A DNA stretch of 52,675 nt, taken from positions 1-52,675 of the forward strand of contig JAHDBV010000024.1 in the NCBI GenBank assembly GCA_020630195.1. The letters are read 5' to 3'. A program made the translations under genes and the position numbers. Below are positions 24,780-34,095 of the stretch, piece by piece. Below the pieces are notes generated by a model. It was not told where the DNA came from, did no database searches, and saw only the letters and a program-made list of their open reading frames with translations. Position 1 is the first letter of the stretch; each line of letters begins with the position of its first letter. The DNA is from Acidimicrobiales bacterium (GTDB lineage Bacteria; Actinomycetota; Acidimicrobiia; Acidimicrobiales; SZUA-35).

Positions 24780-27700
24780 GCGCCGAGGAACCGGTCGGAC
24801 CACGGCCGGTGTCCGACGGATCCGCGATGGGTGCATCGCCCGACCTGTCCGCGATGCAACGACCGATGGTGGCCGCCCACCGGCTCTCGGTCGAGCCGGC
24901 ACATCTCACGATGGTCCACCTCGCACGGTTCGAGCGGGTCACCCCTCGGGAGCTCACCGAGGCGACTCGCCGGGTGCTCGACTCGGAGCCCGTCCTCCGG
25001 GCCCGCCTCCGCGGGATGCACCTCGTCGACGGTGGCGTCGTGCCCGTGCTCGGGCCGTCACGGGTCGAGGCCGGCGCCGCCCGCAGCCGCGCCGTCGAGG
25101 TGGCCTCGACGGCCATCGATCTGTCCCACGGTGTCGGCACCGCCGAGATCCTCGACGGGCCGGACGGCACGTGGCTGATCCTGGCGCTCCATCACGCCGT
25201 CACCGACGCCGCGTCCCACCGCCTCGTGCTCGCCCGCATCGCCGAGGTCGCCGAAGGTGCGACGCCGCCGGTCGGGACCCCGCACCACGAGGTCGTCGGT
25301 CGTCTGACCGCCGACGGTCCGGCGCGGTCCCGCGCCCTCGAGGGGTGGCGCGATCACGGCCCCGTCGAGCGAACCGGCTGGGCTCGCACACGCCACTCGG
25401 CCGACGTCGCGGGGCGTGCGCATCGTCACGCCGAGCTCCTCGACGACGTCCTCGTCGGCAGGATCCGGCACGCCCTCGACGGGCCACGGCGTGCCCTGAC
25501 CGACGACCTCGGCTGGACCGGTCTCCTCGCCGCCGCCCTGGCGCTCGTGTCCCACCGCCAGACCGGTCGCTCGACCGTCGAGATCGATCTACCCGTCCAC
25601 CACCGGCGCACCCCGGCGGCCGCCTCGTCGATCGGTCCGTTGATGGAGACGTTCCCGGTCTCGATCGACATCGACCCCGACCACACCCTCGAGGAGCACG
25701 CCGCGGCATCGCTCGCCGCGGTCATCGCGACGCTGCGGCGAGCCCAACCCGACACGGGGCCCACGGGCCGGAGTGGGTTGTTCCTCAATGTCGTCCCGGC
25801 CAGCCGACCGATCGACGGCGTCACCTCCCACCGTGTCGTCGGTCCGACGATCGACCCCGAGCACGTTCTGGAGATCCAGCTCGCCCGCTACGGCGATCGT
25901 CCGTCGCTCCACGTGTCGGTGAATGCCGCCGATGCCACCGCCGCCGACGCCGCTCGGACCGTCCAGCTCCTGCGGGCCGCCCTCCGGGATCTCTGCGGCG
26001 ACGACGCCATCACGGTCGGCGCCTGGTGTCGACCGTCGGCCGAAGAACTCGAGCGCCTGTCCGTGTGGGGCGGCCTGCACCGCCCGATCCCGCCGGTGCC
26101 GGATCTCGTCGAGCGCCTCGCGCGATCGCTCGATCACGACCGGGTCGTGCTGACCGACGCGGGCCGATCCTGGACCGGACGTGAGGTGTGGTCGACCGCC
26201 GGGCAGCTCGCACACACGCTCGTCGACACCCACGGCCGGCTCGGCCTCGCGGTCGGCCGGAGCGACGCCGCCGTGCTCCACGTGTTGGCCGCACTCCGGG
26301 CCGGCGTGTCGGTCGTCCCGCTCGACCCGGACCATCCCGAACCCCGGCGGCGCCGTCTCGCCGAACGAGCGGGCTGCGGGCTCGTGCTCGACGACACCAT
26401 GGCTCGTGAGCGCACCGGATCGGCCCGGGCTCGGGCCGCCGATGCCGGCGACCCGGCCCCGGTGACCCCCGTCGATCCCGACCGGGAGGCGTACCTGCTG
26501 TTCACCAGCGGCTCGACCGGGGAACCCAAGGGTGTGCCGATCCCGCGCCGGGGGCTCGACCGCTACGTGGAGATCGCCACGGCCTACACCGACGCGGCGC
26601 AGCCTCCGGTCGTTCCGCTCGTCAGTGCACTCACCTTCGACCTCACGATGACGTCGCTGTTCCTTCCGCTCGTGACGGGCGGACGACTCGAGGTCGTGCC
26701 CGGCGACGGACCCGCGGCGATGGCCGCCGTCGCCGCCGAACCGTCGTTCACCTGGCTGAAGGCCACGCCGAGCCACGCCGAGCTGCTCGTTCGCCGCCTG
26801 GGAGGTGCACACGGGCTCCGGGTGCTCGTGCTCGGAGGCGAAGCGCTTCGCTCCGATCTCGCCGAACGGCTCCGGTCGGTCGTGCCCGATCTCCGCATCA
26901 TCAACGAGTACGGGCCCACCGAAGCGGTCGTCGGGTGCATGATCCACGAGCTCGATCCGGCCGATCTGGGACGTCCCGACGTCCCCATCGGCCGACCGGC
27001 TCCGGGCGTCGCACTCCGGATCGTCGACCCCGAGACCGCGGCCTCGACGCTGGTCGACGTCGCCCCCGGTCGACCCGGCGAACTCGTCATCTCGACCGAT
27101 GGGCTGACCCCCGGCTATCTCGGCGGGGAGGGCGACGACCGCTTCGTCGACGACGGTGACCGTCGCTGGTACCGCTCGGGCGACCTCGTCCGCCTCGTCG
27201 ACCTCGACGGGCTCGACGCCGCGGAGTACCTCGGGCGGATCGACCGGCAGGTGAAGATCGGCGGTGTCCGCCTCGATCCCTCGGAGGTCGAGGCCGAGCT
27301 GCTCGCCGTCGACGGCGTCGACGCCGCGGTCGCCGGCCTCGCCACCGCGCCGGGCGGGCGGCGCACCGTGTGGACCGCCTGGGTCGTGGCCGACACCGAT
27401 GCCCATCTCGACGCCGTGGCGATCCGGGCGGCGATCGCCGCACAACTCCCGGAGGTCGCGGTCCCGGCCCACATCGTGTTCATCGACACGATTCCCCTGA
27501 CGAGCAACGGCAAGGTCGATCACGACGCCCTCCCCGCACCCGATGGCCTCGGGCGCCCGGCCGGACCGACGGCGGGGCCGAGCTCGGCACTCCTCGACGA
27601 GATCGTCGGGCTCTGGCGGTCGATCCTCGACGTTCCGGGGCTCGGGCCCGACGACGATGTCGTCGCACTCGGCGCCGATTCGCTCGCCGCCCTCGAGTTC

Positions 27701-30700
27701 TGCCTCGCACTGGGGGAACGCCACGACCGCGACATCCCCGAACGACTCCCACGCCTGGCTCCGACACCACGGGAACAGGCCGAGGTGCTGACCGGCGCCG
27801 ACGGTGTGCATCGCCCACCTCCCGGCCAGCGGGCCCCGAACGACGCCCCGGCGTTGACCGACGGCGAGCTCGCGTTGCTGTTCGAGCACCCGGGCAACGA
27901 GTCGCTTCCGCAGTACCACGTCGGGCGCCGCTTCGAGATCCCGGCCGGGGTCCGGATCGAGCCCGAACGCTGGCACGCGGCCGCCAGCCGGGTCGTCGAG
28001 CGTCACGAGCCGCTCCGGTGGACCTGGCGGCTCCCGCGCCGCTGCCGGGAGGTGTCGGAGGCGCTCGAGTTCGCCGCCGTCGGACCGATCGGCGACGACG
28101 CGGTCGACGCACTGCTCGACGACTGGCACCGACGGAGCTTCTCCCTCATCGAGGGACCATCGATGCGCCTGCTGATCGTCGAGCGCGATCACGGCCCCAC
28201 GACGGTCTTCGTCGTCGTTCATCATCTGAGCGCCGACGCACCGTCGTTCGAGATCCTGTGGCGCGAATTGACCGCGGAGCTCCGGGGCGAGCCACTCCCG
28301 ACCCCGGCCACCGACGTGGCGTCGGTCGGCGCGTGGCATCGGCGCCACCGGGCCGACGTCGAGCACACCTGGCCGGGTGAACCCGAGACCCCTCTCGCCG
28401 CCCTCCCGCCGGCGGGCGGTGACGAGCCCGACGGTCTCATCACCCTCACCGACGCGCTCGCCGCCGATGCCGATGGTCGTGGTCCCGATCTCGCCCGGGT
28501 GCTCGCGGCCTTCGCGTCCGTCGTCGCTCGCCGGAGCGAACACACGGCGGTCGAACTCGATGTCATCATCTCGTCCCGCACACACCGTCGAGTCGAAGAC
28601 CTCATCGGGTACTTCCTCACCACGGTGCCCGTCGTCGTGGAGGTCGACCCCGACCGCCCGCTCACCGAGCTCGAGGCGGAGCTCGAACCGCGGCTCGACG
28701 TGATCGCCGCCCATCGCGACGTGCCACGAGGTCGGATCGACGACGTCCGTCGCCGACGCGGCCGCGAGACCCCGACGACCTCACTGCTCGTGGCCGTGGA
28801 CCGCATCGGTGAACTGACGCTGGACGGCGTGCCGGTGGATCACCGGCCCCGGTTCAACGGCGCGGCTGTGGCCGACCTCACACTCTTCGTCGAGACACGG
28901 GGCTCCTCGGTCGACCTGCTCCTCGAACACCGTGGGTCCACGATCGGTCGCTCGGCCGCGCGGACGCTGCTCGGTGAGGTCGCCGACCTGCTCCGGGCAC
29001 CCGGCGACCGTGCCCCGAACGCGATCTTGCCGGCCGTCGGCTCCTCGGTGCTCCATGGACCCCTCCTCGACGCCCGGCCGCACCACGGTGTGTCGATCGC
29101 CGAGCACCTCGCCGAGGCGGATCTGGCTCCGGCGATCACCGCGGGCGCCGACACGATGTCGTGGCGCCGCCTGGGTACACGGGTGGCCGTGCTCGCCGAC
29201 CTGCTCGACGACGCCGTGCCCGATCGCGCGTCGGTGCTGCTCCCGCTCGGCCGCACGACGGATGCCGTGGCGGCCATGCTGGCGTGCTGGGCCACCGGGC
29301 GCGTGCCGATTCCGGTGGATCCGGCGCAACCGGTCGATCGGGTCGATCAGCTCGTCGACGCCTCCGGTGCGGCTGCCGCCCTCGTCCACGACGACGGACG
29401 GCGCTGGAGCCCCGACGATCTCCTCGTACCGCCGGCCGACGCGCCGGCTCCCGCCGATGCCGTCGCCCGAGCCGGAGCACGGCTCCGGGCGCTCGATCTC
29501 GCCGCCGTCGCCTATGTCATCTTCACGAGCGGCTCCACGGGTGTCCCCCGGGGTGTCCCGGTCTCGCATCGAGCCCTCGCCGCGTCGAACGGCGCCCGGT
29601 TCGAGCACTACCCCGAACGGCCCCGTTCCTTCCTCGTCGTGTCGAACCTGGCCTTCGATTCCTCGATCGCCGGTCTGGTGTGGACGCTGGCGGCCGGCGG
29701 CGAGATCGTGCTCCCCGTCGACGGCGAGGCGACCGACCCGACGGCCCTCGCCGGGTTGCTCCTCGGTGCCTCCCACACCCTGATGGTGCCGACCCTGTAC
29801 GACGCCGTGCTCCGATCGACGGACGGCGGTGTGGCGTCGCGACTCGAGCGGGTCATCGTCGCCGGCGAGGCCTGCCCCGAACCGCTCGTCCACCGTCACC
29901 ACGAGGTCCACCCGTCGGTGGCACTCACCAACGAGTACGGCCCGACCGAGGCGACGGTGTGGTGCTCGGCCATCGATCTCCGCGTCGGGGAGCCCGTCAC
30001 CATCGGACGCCCGATCCCGGGGGTCACGCTGATCGTGGCCGACCCGAACGGCCGGACCGTGCCACCGGGTGTGCCGGGCGAGCTCGTCGTCGTCGGACCC
30101 GGCGTCGTCGACGGCTACCTCGATGGGAGCGGAGGCCATCGCTTCACGACCCACGAGGGCCGCACCGCGTTCCGGACCGGTGACCGGGTGCGCCTCGACG
30201 ACGCGCACCGCCTCGAGTTCCTGGGTCGTCTCGACGATCAGCTCTCGCTCGGTGGCACACGGATCGAACCCGCCGAGATCGAAGCGGTGCTCGATGGTGT
30301 CGACGGCGTTCGAGCCTCGGTCGTGACGACCAGCGACCCCCGACCACTCGAGGTGCTCCTCCGCGCCGCCGATCCCGGCTGGCTCCGGACGACCCTCGCC
30401 TCGGTCGCCGACGCGGCGGACCCGGCGGCCGCGCTGGCGGCGCGCGTGCGGACCGCCGACCAGCGGGGCCGCCGGCTCGTCGCTCATCTCGAAGCCGACG
30501 CCGACCTCGACCCGGATGTCGTCGCCGCCCACGTCGCCGATCAGCTCCCCGCGGCGCTCCGGCCCCGCGCCTACGGCGTGCACCCGAGGCTGCCCCGCAC
30601 GCCCAACGGCAAGCTCGATCGTCGGGCCGCCGAGGCGCTCGCACTCCCGGACCGTTCGAGCCCCGACCGGCCGGGCGAAGTGCCGGAGGCCGTCGTCGCC

Positions 30701-31735
30701 CGCGTGGCGGCGGTCGCGTCCCGCCTGCTCGAGACGTCGATCGGTCCGGACGACGACCTGTTCGACCACGGTGCCCACTCCCTGCTCGCGGTCGCACTGA
30801 TGGCGGATCTCGACGAGGAGTTCGGCGTCGAGCTGGCGGCCAACTCGCTCTACGAGGATCCGACCCCGCGTCGCCTCGCCGAGCGGCTGTGGGCCCGCAG
30901 TCCCTCCGGCACGGACGACGGGGAGCATCCGCTCCACGTGCCACTCCAACCCGACGGTGCCGGGGTGCCGCTGTTCGCCGTCCATGTGCTCGGGACCAAC
31001 GGCGCCTTCTATCGCCCCCTGATCGAACGACTCGGGCGTGCCCGACCGGTCCACGGACTCTCGGTGCCCTATCACGGGCCCGGGAGCGGTGCGCGTTCGC
31101 TCGCCGAGCTCGTCGACGACTATCGCTCGGAGGTCGAGCGGTTGGCGCCGACGGGCCCGGTCTGCCTCGCGGCGGTGTCCGCGGGATCGATCGTGGCCGT
31201 CGAGCTCGCCCGGCTGCTCCTGGCGGCCGGCCGCAGCGTCGAGCTCGTCCTGTTCGACGCCACCGGGCCCGACACCTCGTCCCTCGCGCTCAGCACCCGC
31301 CAGCGTCTCGAAGTCCACGGGCGGCGGCTCGTGGAGGACCGGTGGGCCTACCTCGGACCCCGACTCGCCTGGCAGGTCGAGAAGCTCCAGCGGGTCCGGG
31401 AGAAGGTCGAGCTCAAGCTGCGCGACGACGACGGAGCGCTCCCCGACCATCTCGTGAACCGGCAGTACATCGAGAACAACCTCGAGTTCCTGGATGGCGG
31501 ATCGACCGAGCCGTACCCGGGCGATCTCACGGTGCTCAAGGCCACCGAGGACGCGTTCGCCGACCACCTCGTGGCCGCCGGTCTCGGGTGGGAGGCGGTC
31601 GTCGAGGGCGAGTTGTGCATCGAGATGGTGCCCGGCGCACATCTGTCGATGCTCGCCGAGCCCCACGTCGCGGTCGTCGCCGAACACGTCCGCGCAGCGC
31701 TCGAGCGGGCGGAGCGGCAGCACCCGATTCGATGA
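24776..31735 (+). CDS. Two-module non-ribosomal peptide synthetase, C-A-PCP-C-A-PCP-TE
   Basis: A 2,319-residue synthetase whose ATG overlaps the carrier-protein stop. Domains: C1 (about 20-415, HHAVTDA at 139-145); A1 (about 440-920, A3 TSGSTGEPKG near 577, NEYGPTE at 710-716, K913); PCP1 (S969 in LGADSLAAL); C2 (about 1030-1420, HHLSADA at 1149-1155); A2 (about 1440-1960, A3 near 1583, NEYGPTE at 1719-1725, K1946); PCP2 (S2002 in HGAHSLLAV); TE (about 2055-2319, nucleophile S2135 in AVSAGS, likely Asp in LFDATGPD, His in VPGAHLSML). A1 pocket residues D622, L623, T626, K662, V685, G687, E711, V719, G720 and K913 read DLTKVGEVGK, which resembles asparagine codes. A2 reads DSAMIAEVWK, unassigned. 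No epimerase or methyltransferase domain is present. Predicted output: X-Asn-Y released by the TE. Confidence 0.93.
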   Translation: MSAEEPVGPRPVSDGSAMGASPDLSAMQRPMVAAHRLSVEPAHLTMVHLARFERVTPRELTEATRRVLDSEPVLRARLRGMHLVDGGVVPVLGPSRVEAGAARSRAVEVASTAIDLSHGVGTAEILDGPDGTWLILALHHAVTDAASHRLVLARIAEVAEGATPPVGTPHHEVVGRLTADGPARSRALEGWRDHGPVERTGWARTRHSADVAGRAHRHAELLDDVLVGRIRHALDGPRRALTDDLGWTGLLAAALALVSHRQTGRSTVEIDLPVHHRRTPAAASSIGPLMETFPVSIDIDPDHTLEEHAAASLAAVIATLRRAQPDTGPTGRSGLFLNVVPASRPIDGVTSHRVVGPTIDPEHVLEIQLARYGDRPSLHVSVNAADATAADAARTVQLLRAALRDLCGDDAITVGAWCRPSAEELERLSVWGGLHRPIPPVPDLVERLARSLDHDRVVLTDAGRSWTGREVWSTAGQLAHTLVDTHGRLGLAVGRSDAAVLHVLAALRAGVSVVPLDPDHPEPRRRRLAERAGCGLVLDDTMARERTGSARARAADAGDPAPVTPVDPDREAYLLFTSGSTGEPKGVPIPRRGLDRYVEIATAYTDAAQPPVVPLVSALTFDLTMTSLFLPLVTGGRLEVVPGDGPAAMAAVAAEPSFTWLKATPSHAELLVRRLGGAHGLRVLVLGGEALRSDLAERLRSVVPDLRIINEYGPTEAVVGCMIHELDPADLGRPDVPIGRPAPGVALRIVDPETAASTLVDVAPGRPGELVISTDGLTPGYLGGEGDDRFVDDGDRRWYRSGDLVRLVDLDGLDAAEYLGRIDRQVKIGGVRLDPSEVEAELLAVDGVDAAVAGLATAPGGRRTVWTAWVVADTDAHLDAVAIRAAIAAQLPEVAVPAHIVFIDTIPLTSNGKVDHDALPAPDGLGRPAGPTAGPSSALLDEIVGLWRSILDVPGLGPDDDVVALGADSLAALEFCLALGERHDRDIPERLPRLAPTPREQAEVLTGADGVHRPPPGQRAPNDAPALTDGELALLFEHPGNESLPQYHVGRRFEIPAGVRIEPERWHAAASRVVERHEPLRWTWRLPRRCREVSEALEFAAVGPIGDDAVDALLDDWHRRSFSLIEGPSMRLLIVERDHGPTTVFVVVHHLSADAPSFEILWRELTAELRGEPLPTPATDVASVGAWHRRHRADVEHTWPGEPETPLAALPPAGGDEPDGLITLTDALAADADGRGPDLARVLAAFASVVARRSEHTAVELDVIISSRTHRRVEDLIGYFLTTVPVVVEVDPDRPLTELEAELEPRLDVIAAHRDVPRGRIDDVRRRRGRETPTTSLLVAVDRIGELTLDGVPVDHRPRFNGAAVADLTLFVETRGSSVDLLLEHRGSTIGRSAARTLLGEVADLLRAPGDRAPNAILPAVGSSVLHGPLLDARPHHGVSIAEHLAEADLAPAITAGADTMSWRRLGTRVAVLADLLDDAVPDRASVLLPLGRTTDAVAAMLACWATGRVPIPVDPAQPVDRVDQLVDASGAAAALVHDDGRRWSPDDLLVPPADAPAPADAVARAGARLRALDLAAVAYVIFTSGSTGVPRGVPVSHRALAASNGARFEHYPERPRSFLVVSNLAFDSSIAGLVWTLAAGGEIVLPVDGEATDPTALAGLLLGASHTLMVPTLYDAVLRSTDGGVASRLERVIVAGEACPEPLVHRHHEVHPSVALTNEYGPTEATVWCSAIDLRVGEPVTIGRPIPGVTLIVADPNGRTVPPGVPGELVVVGPGVVDGYLDGSGGHRFTTHEGRTAFRTGDRVRLDDAHRLEFLGRLDDQLSLGGTRIEPAEIEAVLDGVDGVRASVVTTSDPRPLEVLLRAADPGWLRTTLASVADAADPAAALAARVRTADQRGRRLVAHLEADADLDPDVVAAHVADQLPAALRPRAYGVHPRLPRTPNGKLDRRAAEALALPDRSSPDRPGEVPEAVVARVAAVASRLLETSIGPDDDLFDHGAHSLLAVALMADLDEEFGVELAANSLYEDPTPRRLAERLWARSPSGTDDGEHPLHVPLQPDGAGVPLFAVHVLGTNGAFYRPLIERLGRARPVHGLSVPYHGPGSGARSLAELVDDYRSEVERLAPTGPVCLAAVSAGSIVAVELARLLLAAGRSVELVLFDATGPDTSSLALSTRQRLEVHGRRLVEDRWAYLGPRLAWQVEKLQRVREKVELKLRDDDGALPDHLVNRQYIENNLEFLDGGSTEPYPGDLTVLKATEDAFADHLVAAGLGWEAVVEGELCIEMVPGAHLSMLAEPHVAVVAEHVRAALERAERQHPIR

Positions 31736-31744
31736 GTCCGCGGG

Positions 31745-32728
31745 TCAGGTGACCGTCGAGCGGAACTTCTCCATCAGCCACGGCCCCGCCAGCACGGGTT
31801 CGTGACGTGCGGGCCGATCGGGGCCGACACAGGTGGGCAGCGGCGCGATCTCGGCATCCCAGTTGGCCATGTGGAAGAACGCCATCGAACGCCGATCACG
31901 GTGGTCGGTCGGCGTGACCCGGTGCAGCGTCGAGCGCCAGCGATCGTTCGTCCACTGTGCGATCGAGTCACCGAGATTCACGATGAAGGTGCCGGGGACC
32001 GGCGTCACGAGCTGCCACGTGCCGGCCGCGTCGCGGATCTCCAGGCCCGGGATGTCGTCGGTCCGCAGGATCGTCAGGGTGCCGTAGTCGGTGTGGGCCC
32101 CGGCGCGAAGTGCGCCGTCCGGTCGATCGTCGCGGTCGAGCGCCGGATAGTGGAGGGCCCGCATCGCGCTCGTGTGTCGATCGATCAGCGGTTCGAAGTG
32201 GGCCGGGTCGAGATCGAGCGCGACGGCCATGACCGACAGCAGTCGGCCGGCGAGCTCGGATTGGGCGCGGAACCACGCTTCCCACGACGTGCGTAGCCCG
32301 GGGAGTGCGGAGGGCCAGCGACTCGGTGATCGGATCCACGCCTCGGCGCCGACGGCCACATGGTCGATCGGGCCGAGGCAGTCGGGGCCGACCGCGAACG
32401 ACGCCTTGAGGTCGCCGACCGCGTCGTCGTCACCGAGGCTCGACGCGAGTCGCTCGGCACGGAACGGGGCGTAGCCGTATGGATAGCCGGGTTCGGGGAA
32501 GGCGACCTCGAGGCGATCCCGCTCGGCGAGGTCGAAGAACCGTCGGGCGTCGTCCCAGGCGGCGTCGGCCACGGCGGTGTCCACGAGATCCATCGGAATC
32601 CGGAAGAAGCCGTGGGCGGCACACGCCCGCTCCAGCACGTCGGGAGCGTCGGGTTCCCGGATGTCCACCAGGGCGAGGTCCATCTCCGAGGTGTAGCCGA
32701 TGGTGGGTGTGGTCCGCCCGCTGGGCAC
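31745..32728 (-). CDS. Isopenicillin N synthase-family Fe(II) oxygenase
   Basis: A 327-residue non-haem iron oxygenase. The iron ligands are H212 and D214 (GAHTDYGTLTIL) and H269 (STLHRVTP), followed by DRRSMAFFHM, the RxS substrate/2-oxoglutarate carboxylate anchor of this family. The N-terminal DIREPDAPDVLERACAAHGF is the usual opening. The GTG at 32728 is chosen for AAGGGG five nt upstream; the ATG at 32683 is a shorter alternative. Its stop is 9 bp from the NRPS stop (convergent). Most members are 2-oxoglutarate-dependent hydroxylases or desaturases. True isopenicillin N synthase activity is not implied. The link to the NRPS is positional only. Confidence 0.85.
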   Translation of the reverse strand: MPSGRTTPTIGYTSEMDLALVDIREPDAPDVLERACAAHGFFRIPMDLVDTAVADAAWDDARRFFDLAERDRLEVAFPEPGYPYGYAPFRAERLASSLGDDDAVGDLKASFAVGPDCLGPIDHVAVGAEAWIRSPSRWPSALPGLRTSWEAWFRAQSELAGRLLSVMAVALDLDPAHFEPLIDRHTSAMRALHYPALDRDDRPDGALRAGAHTDYGTLTILRTDDIPGLEIRDAAGTWQLVTPVPGTFIVNLGDSIAQWTNDRWRSTLHRVTPTDHRDRRSMAFFHMANWDAEIAPLPTCVGPDRPARHEPVLAGPWLMEKFRSTVT

Positions 32729-32798
32729 GGGGTTCCCCTTATGTTGCATTTGTGTTACGGTCACGCTCGGCGCCGGCATCACCACTCGAGGTCACCTC

Positions 32799-34082
32799 AT
32801 GTCGTCTGCGCCCCCGCCCCGGTCGTCCGATCTCGCCGGCGGACCCCGGGTGACGCTCCGCCGGCCCCGCCGCCCCGTCGATCCACGAGCCGGTCGAACC
32901 GAGCCCCGTCCGCCCCTGCCGCCACCCGGGCTCGAGGTGCTCGGCCCGCCCAGCGGTGAGGTGTCCCGTGTCGACCCGGCCACCTCCTCGACACGCTCGG
33001 CTCGAGGCGTCTGGCGCGAGGACACGGTGAGCGAACGCGGGGTGCTGCCGCGCTCGTTGTCGTTGCTCTGGTTCTCCGACGACGGGGAGCTCACCGAGGC
33101 CGACCGACGTCGGGTGCTGTCCGACCTGTTCCCGACCGGACGACGGGCGGCTCACGACATCCGTCGGTTCACCGTGTTGATGGTCGCTTCGGTGCTGATC
33201 GCCGTGATGGGGCTCATCGCCGACTCGACCGCGGTGGTCATCGGGGCGATGCTCGTGGCGCCACTGATGAGCCCGGTGCTGGCCGCCGCCGGGGCCATCG
33301 TGATGGGGTGGCCGACCCGTGCCGGACGGGCGATGCTCACCGCCGTGGCCGCCTCGGGTGGCGCGGTGTTCATGGCGGCGGCGTTCGCCTACATCGTGCC
33401 GGGTGATCTCGATCCGCTGCCCGCCGAGGTCATCGCCAGGACCTCCCCCAACCTGCTCGATCTCGGTGTCGCCGTGGCCGCCGGCGCCGTGGGCGCCTAC
33501 TCCCGTCTGCGTCGATCGGCGAGCGACGCGATCACCGGCGTGGCGGTGGCGGTGGCACTCGTCCCTCCGCTGGCCGTCGTCGGCATCACGCTCCGCGTCG
33601 CCGAGTGGGAGATGGCGGCGGGCGCGACCCTGCTGTACGCGGCGAACGTCGTCGGGATCATCGGGTCGGCCGCCGTGACGTTCCTCGTGTGCGGGTTGCC
33701 TCGCCGGAACGATCTCGTTCGACGCTCGGTGCCGATCACCGGCGGTCTGCGTTGGATCGCCTCGGCCGCGGCCGTGATGATCGTGCCGCTCCACATCGCC
33801 CGCCCGGCGGTCCTTCCACCCGGCGACCCGACACTCGACGTGCAGGCCGCGGTGGAGCAGTTCCTGGCGGAGGCCGAGGTCGACACCGAGGTCATGGCGG
33901 TGTCGGTCGACCGCGAGGCGGGTGGCTTCGCGGTCGACATCGTCGCCACCACCACCGACGGGCTACCCGATGCCGCCGAGATCGCCGAGCAGCTGGCCGA
34001 GGAGTTGACCGACGACGTGTCCGTGGAGCTCCAGGTCGTGAACGTCGAGACCGACAGCGCCACCTCTCCCGCCGGCGACTGA
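32799..34082 (+). CDS. DUF389 family integral membrane protein
   Basis: A 427-residue protein. The N-terminal 90 residues are proline/arginine-rich and probably disordered. The DUF389 core starts with FTVLMVASVLIAVMGLIADS, then STAVVIGAMLVAPLMSPVLA, and has about six helices. A soluble C-terminal domain follows (VQAAVEQFLAEAEVDTEVMAV) with an alternating strand/helix pattern. The ATG at 32799 is the first sensible start after the divergent promoter region; no strong ribosome-binding site is seen. The biochemical role of DUF389 is unknown. It is divergent from the isopenicillin-N-synthase-family gene by 70 bp. Confidence 0.78.
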   Translation: MSSAPPPRSSDLAGGPRVTLRRPRRPVDPRAGRTEPRPPLPPPGLEVLGPPSGEVSRVDPATSSTRSARGVWREDTVSERGVLPRSLSLLWFSDDGELTEADRRRVLSDLFPTGRRAAHDIRRFTVLMVASVLIAVMGLIADSTAVVIGAMLVAPLMSPVLAAAGAIVMGWPTRAGRAMLTAVAASGGAVFMAAAFAYIVPGDLDPLPAEVIARTSPNLLDLGVAVAAGAVGAYSRLRRSASDAITGVAVAVALVPPLAVVGITLRVAEWEMAAGATLLYAANVVGIIGSAAVTFLVCGLPRRNDLVRRSVPITGGLRWIASAAAVMIVPLHIARPAVLPPGDPTLDVQAAVEQFLAEAEVDTEVMAVSVDREAGGFAVDIVATTTDGLPDAAEIAEQLAEELTDDVSVELQVVNVETDSATSPAGD

Positions 34083-34095
34083 GCCGGCGGCTGGA

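Noticed and set aside
25589..28714. Open frame of about 1,040 codons opposite the NRPS
   Set aside because: The forward strand carries complete C, A and PCP motifs. The reverse reading is Gly/Asp/Arg/Glu-rich and lacks motifs.
28781..31723. Second long reverse open frame opposite the NRPS C-terminal half
   Set aside because: Same reasoning: no domain or start signals, while the forward A2-PCP-TE reading is unambiguous.
24776..31735. Polyketide synthase or hybrid
   Set aside because: No ketosynthase, acyltransferase or ketoreductase motifs. All domains are NRPS-type.
31745..32728. Isopenicillin N synthase and a true beta-lactam (penicillin-like) pathway
   Set aside because: The family fold and RxS are present, but the NRPS has no cysteine-type pocket in the domain I could assign, and no acyltransferase or epimerase genes are nearby. 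Family membership alone does not support the activity.
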